Of a stretch of DNA of 11,992 nt, positions 1 to 6,432 are shown piece by piece. A model generated the notes under the pieces. That model was not told the origin of the DNA. It worked only from the letters and a program-made list of their open reading frames with translations, and made no database searches. The number at the start of each line of letters is the position of its first letter. The first letter of the stretch is position 1. Origin of the DNA: JBMYQA01 sp049600855 (GTDB lineage Bacteria > Bacteroidota > Bacteroidia > Cytophagales > Flammeovirgaceae); the NCBI GenBank assembly GCA_049600855.1, contig JBMYQA010000185.1, positions 1 through 11,992 on the forward strand. The letters are read 5' to 3'. Both the position numbers and the translations under genes were made by a program.

Positions 1-82
1 TTGTTGCGGGTGAAGCTACCTACCTTCTGTCAATGCAGTCTGCAATTTGTTCAAAGGGAACACATAGGGTTCCTATCCTTTT

Positions 83-159
83 TTTAAAGGCCTTTTTAAG
101 GCTGTTTTAAGGCTTTTTTAAGGCTGTTTTAAGGATTGTTTAAAGGCTCATTTTAAAGG
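83..159 (+). repeat. Seven-copy 11-bp-phased TTTWAAGG array in the leader of the first gene
   Basis: The words TTTAAAGG or TTTTAAGG start at 83, 94, 105, 116, 127, 139 and 152, giving steps of 11, 11, 11, 11, 12 and 13 bp. The middle copies are near-perfect units of the form TTTTAAGGCTG. The spacing is close to one DNA helical turn, so the copies face the same side of the helix. The last copy reads AAAGGA at 155-160 and serves as the Shine-Dalgarno sequence for the ATG at 166. Seen: repeat, phase and overlap with the ribosome binding site. Inferred: a regulatory or slippage-prone leader. Binding sites for a regulator, intrinsic curvature or an expanded simple repeat are all possible. Confidence 0.8.
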
Positions 160-160
160 A
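155..160 (+). promoter_or_regulatory. Shine-Dalgarno sequence of the first gene
   Basis: AAAGGA lies 5 bases upstream of the ATG at 166, which is good spacing. It is one of the few clear Shine-Dalgarno sequences in the window; most other starts here have only A-rich leaders, as is common in Bacteroidota. It is also the downstream member of the TTTWAAGG array, so the upstream copies look like repeated AAGG-containing ribosome-binding-site-like elements. Confidence 0.6.
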
Positions 161-165
161 AAAAT

Positions 166-507
166 ATGGACAATATAGATGATGAGCTAACCAAGTTCTT
201 TACCGAAATGCGTGAGGCTGATGAAAAACACACGATTCCGCCATTTGAAGCATTTTCACGGAAAGACCTGAAACCCAAAAGCAAGCGAAAATACCTCATT
301 CCAATGGGTATTGCTGCTTCGTTATTGCTGTTGCTTGGTGTTTACCTCAATGAGCAAACAACGGTAGAAACGCCAGTAATGGAAGAAGTTTCGATTCAAT
401 TTGTGGAACCTGAGGAAATGAATACGCAGTCATTAATCACAGATGATGAACCCTCTATTTATGCTTGGGAAGCCCCGACAAATGTTTTAATTGATGAGTT
501 TCAATAG
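166..507 (+). CDS. Small single-pass membrane protein, anti-sigma-factor-like
   Basis: This 113-residue protein has an acidic, polar N-terminal segment (about 1-35), a basic stretch (KPKSKRK, about 36-42), one hydrophobic helix (about 43-61, LIPMGIAASLLLLLGVYL) and an acidic C-terminal tail. The positive-inside rule puts the N-terminus in the cytoplasm and the tail in the periplasm. That build, and the secreted Spy-like gene just downstream, match the small membrane proteins found next to ECF sigma factors in Bacteroidota. No conserved anti-sigma motif (such as a zinc-binding HxxxCxxC) is present, so the role is inferred from architecture and context only. The ATG at 166 is supported by AAAGGA 5 bases upstream. 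The sigma factor itself is not visible; the first 110 bases give no recognisable sigma C-terminus. Confidence 0.75.
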   Translation: MDNIDDELTKFFTEMREADEKHTIPPFEAFSRKDLKPKSKRKYLIPMGIAASLLLLLGVYLNEQTTVETPVMEEVSIQFVEPEEMNTQSLITDDEPSIYAWEAPTNVLIDEFQ

Positions 508-574
508 TGTTTATCACGAATAAATAAAAGAACTTGTCCTACATTAGTTTTTTAATGACCAGAAAAATCAAACA

Positions 575-1234
575 ATGAAACAGTTAATCGTTATTTTCCT
601 GCTTAGCCTGAGCTGTACCGCATGGGCTCAAGATTCTTTCCAAAAGGAGCTTTTTTCTACCAATGTGATCTTAAAATATCGAACCGATCTTGGTCTATCG
701 GATGCACAAGTCACCCGCATCAAAAAGATTTACAGCGATCACATTACCCAATTTAATACCATTAAATGGGATTTGGATGCAGAACTTCAGGAATTAAGCA
801 AACTCCTTGCAGCCTCCAAAGTGGCTGAAGATGCTGCCATGACAAAAATGAAGCGGGTCATCAAATTAGAGGATGAACTTAAACTCATTCGATTAGGAAT
901 GCTCATTAAAACCAAGAATGCACTCACTGAATCACAACAAAATAAACTGAAGCAATTGCGGACAGAAAAAGACATGAAAAGCTTGAGTTTAGTGACTGCA
1001 ATCAATGACGATCAAGATATTAGTATTGTGGTTAAGGGAAATAAAGTAAGTACGAGCGAACCGCTGTACCTCATAGTAGATGGTAAGGAGGAAAAAAAAG
1101 TATCCTCTCGCTATCTGAAAAGCCTAAAACCTTCCAAAATTGAAAGTATTACAGTGTTTAAAGGAGAAAAAGCCACAAAACTTTATGGTAATAGAGGCAA
1201 AAATGGAGTCATTGTTATCCAACTCAAAAAGTAA
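575..1234 (+). CDS. Secreted Spy/CpxP-like protein with a TonB-receptor plug-like C-terminus
   Basis: The 219-residue product has a clear signal peptide (about 1-19, cleaved after AWA). Residues 28-130 are helical, with two LTxxQ-like motifs, LSDAQ at 41-45 and LTESQ at 117-121. This pattern is typical of Spy/CpxP-type periplasmic chaperones and stress sensors. Residues 163-219 instead resemble the end of a SusC/TonB-receptor plug domain: PLYLIVDGKE at 163-172, then IESITVFKGEKATKLYGNRG, then NGVIVIQLKK at the C-terminus. There is no beta barrel, so the plug-like segment must act as a free-standing module, perhaps for protein-protein contact in the periplasm. It follows the anti-sigma-like gene by 67 bp and precedes the next gene by 5 bp. 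The upstream leader is A-rich with no clear Shine-Dalgarno sequence. The domain calls are by eye; the combination is confident, the function is not. Confidence 0.8.
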   Translation: MKQLIVIFLLSLSCTAWAQDSFQKELFSTNVILKYRTDLGLSDAQVTRIKKIYSDHITQFNTIKWDLDAELQELSKLLAASKVAEDAAMTKMKRVIKLEDELKLIRLGMLIKTKNALTESQQNKLKQLRTEKDMKSLSLVTAINDDQDISIVVKGNKVSTSEPLYLIVDGKEEKKVSSRYLKSLKPSKIESITVFKGEKATKLYGNRGKNGVIVIQLKK

Positions 1235-1239
1235 GTCAT

Positions 1240-2472
1240 ATGCTACTAAAAGCCGTAAAACTATCGCTGCTACTGCTATTTTTAGCCCAAAGTGCTTTTG
1301 CTCAAGTCTATCGAATTGTGGGGAAAGTGTTGGATGGCAAAACGAATGAATCTATTCCTTTTGCTACCGTGTATATTGATAAAACCATGATCGGCACATC
1401 CACTAGCGCAGCAGGTGAGTTCAGCCTAGACTTCTCATCCGCTAATGTCGCACAATCGGGTGTAGAAATGGTGATTTCTTGCATTGGTTATGAATCCATC
1501 ATTTATCAACCCGACCTCTTGAACTTAGACAAGAAGTTCGTCTTTAAGCTCCTACCCAAAGAAGAGTTGTTAGAAGAAGTGGAAGTAAGTGGAGTCCGCG
1601 ATAAGCTTTGGTATGAAAACCTTCAATTTTTTAAAGAACAGTTTTTGGGAAGATCTGAATTTGGCAAACAGTGTGAGATATTGAATACCGATAAGCTCAT
1701 CATCAGCTATTATGAACAAGAAAAGGTGTTAAAAGTAAAAGCAAGAGAAACGCTAAAAATCAGAAATCGTAGTTTAGGCTATGAAATTGATTACTTGCTG
1801 GATGGCTTTTCCCATGACTCTAAAACCGGGATCACCAATTATTCGGGTTATACGTTTTTTAAAGAAATGAAAGGAGGAAAGGCGAAACAGAAGAAATGGC
1901 AAAAAAATAGGCAACGTGCGTATTATGGTTCTGCTTTACACTTCTTGAAAAGCTTGTACCACCACACATTAGCAGAAAATGGCTTTCACCTCAGAAGACT
2001 CAAACGCATTCCGAACCCAAATCGCCCAAGCAAAGCGGAAATTATAGAAGCTCGAAAAACATTGCGTCTAGGCAATGCGAGTTCATTGGAAACAACCGAT
2101 AAAGATCGAGAAACCTTAAGGCGTGCCCGATTACCTAAATTGATAGAAGTGTTAGATACCAATGCCGTAGATTACTCTAGTTATACCAAAAAAGTAAACG
2201 ATGAGTTGGTGATTAGCTTTAAAGATTTTTTCCAAGTGGTTTATACGGGCGAGAAAGAAGAAGCCAATTACGTGGCGCTCTACTCCAAGCAATTCAGTCA
2301 GTTGCGGAAACCCTCTTTTCAAACATCCGTCATTTCCCTGCGAGCAGCTTCCACTAAGCTCAACAAATACGGCATGGTGTCTAGTCCTTTTGACATACTC
2401 TATGAAGGCTACTGGTCTTGGGAAAAATTGGGGGAAACGCTTCCTTTGGGCTATGAATTACCAAGTGAATAA
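1240..2472 (+). CDS. Secreted carboxypeptidase-like regulatory domain protein
   Basis: The 410-residue protein has a signal peptide (about 1-21, ending SAFAQ). A carboxypeptidase-D-like regulatory beta-sandwich (about 24-110) follows, recognisable from the pattern VGKVLDG...IPFATVYI...GTSTSAAGEFSLDF. This domain is common at the N-terminus of Bacteroidota outer-membrane proteins. The remaining roughly 300 residues contain no receptor barrel or peptidase motif. They end in a characteristic tail around YEGYWSWEKLGETLPLGYE, which I associate with a Bacteroidota family of unknown function carrying this N-terminal domain. The gene starts 5 bp after the preceding stop, so translation is probably coupled. 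It is likely periplasmic or attached to the outer membrane. The molecular function is unknown. Confidence 0.85.
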   Translation: MLLKAVKLSLLLLFLAQSAFAQVYRIVGKVLDGKTNESIPFATVYIDKTMIGTSTSAAGEFSLDFSSANVAQSGVEMVISCIGYESIIYQPDLLNLDKKFVFKLLPKEELLEEVEVSGVRDKLWYENLQFFKEQFLGRSEFGKQCEILNTDKLIISYYEQEKVLKVKARETLKIRNRSLGYEIDYLLDGFSHDSKTGITNYSGYTFFKEMKGGKAKQKKWQKNRQRAYYGSALHFLKSLYHHTLAENGFHLRRLKRIPNPNRPSKAEIIEARKTLRLGNASSLETTDKDRETLRRARLPKLIEVLDTNAVDYSSYTKKVNDELVISFKDFFQVVYTGEKEEANYVALYSKQFSQLRKPSFQTSVISLRAASTKLNKYGMVSSPFDILYEGYWSWEKLGETLPLGYELPSE

Positions 2473-2962
2473 CCGACAACAGGTAATCACTCGGCTTTTT
2501 GTGAGTTCAAAAAATGGAAAAAGCACAATCCAACTGAGTGGTCCTAAAGGCACTACTCGGAATAGACCCGATTACTGAAAAAGGATTTATCGTTTTTTAT
2601 AATGCAGCTGTGATGAAGTCAACCGCATTTCAGAGGAATCAGTTTAGAACGTAATTGGAAGAATAAGGACTACCCCACCCAACTACTCACAGCCACAACC
2701 ATTGCAAGCGCATGTCAATAAAACAGTAGAAAGAATAGTTACATGTTTTGAAAAGGTGTGTTTATCTGCCTATTTTAGGGAGGTAATTTTCTCATCATTA
2801 ATTTTGAAAATGGCATAGTCAGTACCTATGACTTTGCTTGTATAGATTAAAGCTATTTTGGATGAAACGTAAAAGAATAAAAAAGCGGACAACAAGGTGT
2901 AATTAACTTTCGACTACTTCCTCAAGGAAAACCCACACGAAGCCTCATAGCCAATAAAGACG
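2473..2962 (+). other. 490-bp gap with eroded coding remnants, no intact gene
   Basis: No open frame of convincing length covers this stretch, but several short frames read like protein and are broken by stops and frame changes. Around 2543-2651 one frame gives a piece containing GIDPITEKGFIVFYNAAVMK. Around 2629-2721 another gives SLERNWKNKDYPTQLLTA. Around 2887-2962 a third gives GQQGVINFRLLPQGKPTRS and then LIANKDD. No terminator or promoter stands out. I read this as one or more decayed genes upstream of the cyclase. The parent family is not recognised, and strand and number of genes are uncertain. Confidence 0.4.
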
Positions 2963-4048
2963 ATGAAAGCACAAAGGAAACAACAACTCTTCGATGTCAT
3001 CCATATCACGATCGCTTATGTCATTATTGGGATTATAATCTCTTTCTATGATCACTTCTTGATATACAGCGAGCTTTCAAAAGGCCCGATTGAGTCATAT
3101 AGCTTAATCGAAGTTATGACTTTTAATGTGTTAGCAGGCTTTAGTGCTGGTTTATTTGGTGGGCTGTTTCTGACAACTTTGAATCAAAAAACAAGAAATA
3201 AACCGTTTATTATTGGACAAATCATAGGTGCAAGCACGTTCCTTTTCATATTTATCCTGATTTCATTCCTAACCGCTCTTATTTCTGCATATATGATAGT
3301 GAATGGAGACTTCACTGATGCTAATTTTCCTAAAGTAATCAAAGAACAATCATTTAGTAGCGTACATCTGAAAAACTTGATCGCTTGGGGAATTGTATTT
3401 CAGCTGACTCAGTTTTCTTTACAATTACAGCAAAAGTTTGGGCCGGGCAATATGTGGAAAATATTCTCTGGAAAATATCATACTCCAAAAGTTGAGTCAA
3501 GAATATTTATGTTTTTAGATTTAAAATCTTCTACGACTATTGCTGAAAAATTAGGGGAATCAACCTATCATCAATTTTTGCAAGATGTGTTCTCCGATAT
3601 TACAGAACCGATTAGTGAAAATAAAGCACAAATTTATCAATACGTTGGCGATGAAATTGTAATTACTTGGAAGCTGGATAAAATCAAAGATAAAGCTGAA
3701 TGTGTCAAAATTTTCTTTGATGTTGACAAGGAGTTTGAATCGAGAAAAGATAAATACCTGAAAAAGTATGGAACAATTCCAATATTTAAAGCTGGCGCTC
3801 ACATCGGTAATTCAATAGTTGGGGAAATCGGCATTATCAAGAGAAATATCACTTACTCGGGAGATTTATTGAACACCACTGCAAGAATACAAGGTAAGTG
3901 TAATGAACTCAATTCGAGATTTTTAATATCTAGTCAGCTAAAGGACTATTTAACAGATTTAACCATAGCCTACAATATGGACTCTAAGGGTTTTATTGCA
4001 TTAAAAGGAAAACAATCAAAAATTGAGTTGTTTTCTGTGTCCACCTAA
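2963..4048 (+). CDS. Membrane-bound class III adenylate/guanylate cyclase
   Basis: This 361-residue enzyme is predicted to convert ATP or GTP to cAMP or cGMP. The N-terminal half has about four hydrophobic helices (roughly 12-30, 48-72, 82-112 and 136-156), making an integral-membrane sensor or anchor. The C-terminal half (about 178-361) is a class III cyclase domain. FLDLKSST carries the first metal-binding Asp (D186) and YVGDE the second (D230). SGDLLNTTAR carries the N304/R308 pair expected to stabilise the transition state. The usual substrate-contacting Lys before GD is replaced by Gln (Q226), and the second specificity position appears to be Thr (T297), so ATP versus GTP preference cannot be fixed. 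The domain is otherwise intact, so activity is plausible. A counted line (3661-3720) is 28% GC, lower than the efflux operon, and both flanks look eroded, which suggests acquired DNA. Confidence 0.9.
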   Translation: MKAQRKQQLFDVIHITIAYVIIGIIISFYDHFLIYSELSKGPIESYSLIEVMTFNVLAGFSAGLFGGLFLTTLNQKTRNKPFIIGQIIGASTFLFIFILISFLTALISAYMIVNGDFTDANFPKVIKEQSFSSVHLKNLIAWGIVFQLTQFSLQLQQKFGPGNMWKIFSGKYHTPKVESRIFMFLDLKSSTTIAEKLGESTYHQFLQDVFSDITEPISENKAQIYQYVGDEIVITWKLDKIKDKAECVKIFFDVDKEFESRKDKYLKKYGTIPIFKAGAHIGNSIVGEIGIIKRNITYSGDLLNTTARIQGKCNELNSRFLISSQLKDYLTDLTIAYNMDSKGFIALKGKQSKIELFSVST

Positions 4049-4392
4049 AACGATAGTTATGAATTGGCTTATAACAAAGTGCAAACAGCAACTGTATTGC
4101 CCACCAGGACGATCGCTTACTTCATAAAGGAGATAGCATTTACGGTAAATTATTTTTTCCAAGAAAACACGTATTCGTTCAGGTAAAGAAAAAATCGCTA
4201 CAACAGAGATTTATTATTGAATATGCCCAAACTGCGAAAACGGTGGAAAGAAATGATTATTTTTTATAATGCCCACTGCATAAAAAATTGATGGTAACAA
4301 GCTGAAAAACATGAAGATGATATAAATTACAATGTTACAGACAGGTATTTGAAATTAATTAAAAATAAAGGATTCTTAAATAAATTAAAGAA
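4049..4392 (+). other. 344-bp gap with eroded coding remnants
   Basis: There is no intact gene. From about 4081 to 4266 one frame lacking a good start reads through CIAHQDDRLLHKGDSIYGKL and SLQQRFIIEYAQTAKTVERN before a stop. An overlapping frame (about 4207-4290) encodes PKLRKRWKEMIIFYNAHCIK and then stops. These read like broken coding sequence rather than spacer. Three short pieces resemble pieces in the gap upstream of the cyclase (see findings). The last 80 bases before the P-loop gene are very AT-rich and probably contain its promoter, but no element can be assigned. Confidence 0.4.
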
Positions 4393-4848
4393 ATGATGCT
4401 GAAGAAAATATTTTTATATGTAGGTCACTCGAATTGGGGAAAATCATTTGTCTTAAAATCCATTACTGATAATAACAGTAGGAAAAAAATAAAAGATATT
4501 GCTGGAAATCGTTTTAGAGTACGCAAAATGTCTAATGATGATAATGAGACCAAGTTGTTAGAGTTTGTAAAAAGCGTCTCTTCTTCAAAATACCATTACC
4601 ATTTGATTGCTTATTGTCCAAGACAAGAAGTCAGTTCTGAATCAAAGGAGATATTAGATATTTTATCTTCTTCAGGAGAACTATTCTTTTTTATACAGAA
4701 GATGAAATATGGTGGAAAAGCAGAAATTACAACCAATGAAATTTCCAGTTTAGAACAATACGGAAGAGTTGAAGTTCTAAAAGATGATTTAGAATACTCA
4801 GAAAGAGCTGCTAGACTTAAGGAGTTTATTCATGAAAACACTAAATAA
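4393..4848 (+). CDS. Small orphan P-loop (Walker A) protein
   Basis: The 151-residue protein begins with a hydrophobic strand (KIFLYV) leading straight into GHSNWGKS at residues 11-18, a textbook GxxxxGKS nucleotide-binding loop followed by a helix. A second hydrophobic strand (YHYHLIAYCP, about 67-76) sits where a Walker B strand would be but has no acidic residue at its end. A third (ELFFFIQKM, 96-104) follows. At this length it is a minimal single-domain P-loop fold, with no signal peptide, membrane helix or fused domain. A role as a small NTPase, kinase or switch is inferred only from the loop. Two counted lines (4441-4560) average about 28% GC, well below the efflux operon. Adjacent ATGs at 4393 and 4396 make the start ambiguous by one codon. 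Family and partner are not recognised. Confidence 0.75.
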   Translation: MMLKKIFLYVGHSNWGKSFVLKSITDNNSRKKIKDIAGNRFRVRKMSNDDNETKLLEFVKSVSSSKYHYHLIAYCPRQEVSSESKEILDILSSSGELFFFIQKMKYGGKAEITTNEISSLEQYGRVEVLKDDLEYSERAARLKEFIHENTK

Positions 4849-4898
4849 CGAAATGCCCATCAAGTAAGTGGTCGTGAGTCGTAGGTAGTAAATAAATC

Positions 4899-4917
4899 TA
4901 GGCAACATATTTGCCTA
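4899..4917 (+). terminator. Stem-loop between the convergent P-loop and DUF2147 genes, possible terminator
   Basis: TAGGCAA (4899-4905) and TTGCCTA (4911-4917) form a perfect 7-bp stem with a 5-base loop. On the + strand a T-rich run (4921-4928) begins three bases further on. The element lies in the 72-bp gap between two convergent genes, where terminators are expected. The stem is short and the U-tract is offset and interrupted, so efficiency is uncertain; it could serve either strand. Confidence 0.45.
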
Positions 4918-4920
4918 CAC

Positions 4921-5307
4921 TTATTTTTTATCCCAATAAAAGGTCTTGGTGATTAAAAACTTCTTTCCTACTACTTTCAACTTATGCTGACTTTCTAAGG
5001 TAAGGGTACAAGCAATGGTTATATCGCGTTTGGGAGAATGTAGGGTACCTTTGTAGGCTTGATCGTCAGTAGAATAGCGCACGTCATGCAATACTTTTTT
5101 ACCGATATAATCCGCATTAGAAGAAGCAATAATGTGCCCTTCAAACGTATTGTCACTTTTTTTTATCACAGAAATAGTAGACTGCTCTAAATCTTCTGCA
5201 TACCACTTTCCAATAATACTTTTTTGTTGATAAGTCGCATTTAACTGTACACTTCCAAGCAAAAGACAAATGAATAAATTCGCGATAAATAGGGAACTAA
5301 ATTTCAT
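4921..5307 (-). CDS. Secreted DUF2147-family protein at the end of the efflux operon
   Basis: The 128-residue product has a signal peptide (about 1-24). A small all-beta domain of the DUF2147 type follows: IIGKWYAEDLEQSTISVIKK, a GHI strand, and the G-K-x-V/L-H-D-V turn. It then has a Y-K-G-T-L-H-S-P segment and a C-terminal FLITKTFYWDKK resembling the family's usual closing strand and Trp. It is predicted to be periplasmic. The biochemical function of the family is not established to my knowledge. It starts 3 bp after the stop of the last permease gene, so it is very probably the final gene of the efflux operon. That link suggests a role in the same envelope or xenobiotic response, but this is inference from position alone. 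Confidence 0.8.
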   Translation of the reverse strand: MKFSSLFIANLFICLLLGSVQLNATYQQKSIIGKWYAEDLEQSTISVIKKSDNTFEGHIIASSNADYIGKKVLHDVRYSTDDQAYKGTLHSPKRDITIACTLTLESQHKLKVVGKKFLITKTFYWDKK

Positions 5308-5310
5308 AAC

Positions 5311-6432
5311 TTAACTTGTTTTTTTGTAATTAATGATGGCCCAAGTATTGAAAAAGACAGCAAAACCAAGTAGTACAATAAAGTGCTGAGTGATATTATG
5401 GAAAGCGCTTCCTTTCATAATAATCATCCTGGTCACTTCAATGAAATAAGTAACAGGGTTGAGGTGAGCCAATACCCTCGCCCAAGCTGGCATGCTCTCC
5501 ACAGTAGTGAATAAACCACTCATGAGTAAAAAAATCATCATGAGAAAGAAGGCTAATGACATGGCTTGTTGCTGCGTGTTCGAGTAAGTAGAAATTAACA
5601 AACCAATGCCTAGTACAGCAATAAGGTATAAAGCCAAATAACCATAGAGCAATAGGATATTTCCTGCTGGAATAATCCCATAAATAAATCGGGCAACACC
5701 AAATAGCCCTATGGAGAAAACAAATATTCCGATAATCCAAAAGGGGATGAGTTTTCCCAAAATAAAATGATACTTTTTAATCGGGGTAACATTAATTTGT
5801 TCGATCGTACCCACTTCTTTTTCTTTCACAATATTTAAAGCACACATATAAGCACCTACCATAGTCACCAATACGACTAGAATACCTGGAACCATGAAAA
5901 ACTGGTAGTTGAGCAATGGGTTGAATCGGTTAATAGAAGCTACCTCAATGCGAGGTACTTGTTGCTTTAAAGTCGTTTGCTGCCAATCTAGCCGAATTTG
6001 TTGATTAAAGTCGGATATGACTTGAGTCAAATATCCTCCACCCACCGCAGCTTTGGTACCATTGATGGCATTGATACTCAAAAATACTTTTTCTCGATTT
6101 TCGCGTATCAACCTTTGCTCAAAGTCTGTAGGTATTTCGATTATAATATCTGCTTGATCATGTTCTAAATACCGAAAAGCTTTTTCAGGACTTTCAACCT
6201 GATCGATCAAAATAAAATAACCAGATGAAGTAATTTTATTGATTAATTCTTGGGTATATGTAGCGTGATCTTGATCAACTATGACAATATTGATGTTCTT
6301 GATCTCATAATCTGCTGCTAGTGGTAGTATCACCAATTGGATTACAGGAACTGCCAGAATCATTCGAAGTAAAGTGGGGTTTCGGAAAATCTGTTTGAAT
6401 TCCTTTATCAATAAATATCGGAGAACATTCAT
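5311..6432 (-). CDS. ABC-2 type efflux permease (YbhR-like)
   Basis: This 373-residue inner-membrane subunit has the ABC-2 layout. A cytoplasmic N-terminus (LIKEFKQIFRNP) precedes the first helix (about 22-40). A large extracytoplasmic domain (about 42-175) and a cluster of about five helices (roughly 180-200, 225-248, 258-280, 288-310 and 350-367) follow. Family landmarks are RFNPLLNYQFFMVPGIL at about 169-185 and KEKEVGTIEQINVTPI at 203-218, the cytoplasmic coupling segment that contacts the ATPase. The ATG overlaps the stop of the upstream permease by 4 bp (ATGA), indicating translational coupling. With its partner permease it should form the heterodimeric membrane channel of the exporter. 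The substrate is not predictable from sequence; YbhFSR-like systems are linked to drug and cation efflux. Confidence 0.92.
   Translation of the reverse strand: MNVLRYLLIKEFKQIFRNPTLLRMILAVPVIQLVILPLAADYEIKNINIVIVDQDHATYTQELINKITSSGYFILIDQVESPEKAFRYLEHDQADIIIEIPTDFEQRLIRENREKVFLSINAINGTKAAVGGGYLTQVISDFNQQIRLDWQQTTLKQQVPRIEVASINRFNPLLNYQFFMVPGILVVLVTMVGAYMCALNIVKEKEVGTIEQINVTPIKKYHFILGKLIPFWIIGIFVFSIGLFGVARFIYGIIPAGNILLLYGYLALYLIAVLGIGLLISTYSNTQQQAMSLAFFLMMIFLLMSGLFTTVESMPAWARVLAHLNPVTYFIEVTRMIIMKGSAFHNITQHFIVLLGFAVFFNTWAIINYKKTS

Noticed and set aside
1..110. Possible C-terminus of an upstream gene (frames ending at 87 or 110)
   Set aside because: Both frames give short pieces with no recognisable sigma-factor or other family features, and the second runs into the repeat array. 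They cannot be called without upstream sequence.
787..1005. Antisense open frame inside the Spy-like gene
   Set aside because: It is a shadow of a well-supported gene, with a Ser/Leu-rich product typical of antisense reading and no start signal.
2390..2578. 62-codon + strand frame overlapping the end of the carboxypeptidase-like gene
   Set aside because: Its first part lies in another frame of a confident gene. Its tail falls in the eroded gap and shows no recognisable domain; at most it is part of the remnant.
2473..2962. Bacteroidota-type promoter (TTTG with TAnnTTTG) before the cyclase
   Set aside because: Several TTTG words occur, but none is paired at the correct spacing with a convincing -7 element.
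4056..4110. Integron attC-like site after the cyclase (GTTAT at 4056-4060 paired with ATAAC at 4071-4075, then AACAAAGTGC)
   Set aside because: The outer pair has the wrong orientation and sequence for the RYYYAAC/GTTRRRY boxes, there is no matching downstream box, and no integrase gene is visible.
2971..4119. Direct repeat suggested by acgatcgctta at 3008-3018 and 4109-4119
   Set aside because: The match is 11 bp with only patchy similarity around it, and the first copy lies inside the coding sequence of the cyclase. It is compatible with chance and not enough to call a target-site duplication.
5438..5740. Open frame within the YbhR-like permease, and similar shadows at 3560-3802, 6574-6864, 7221-7466, 8042-8293, 9952-10161 and 10683-10943
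   Set aside because: All overlap confident genes with clear family motifs, and none encodes a recognisable protein.
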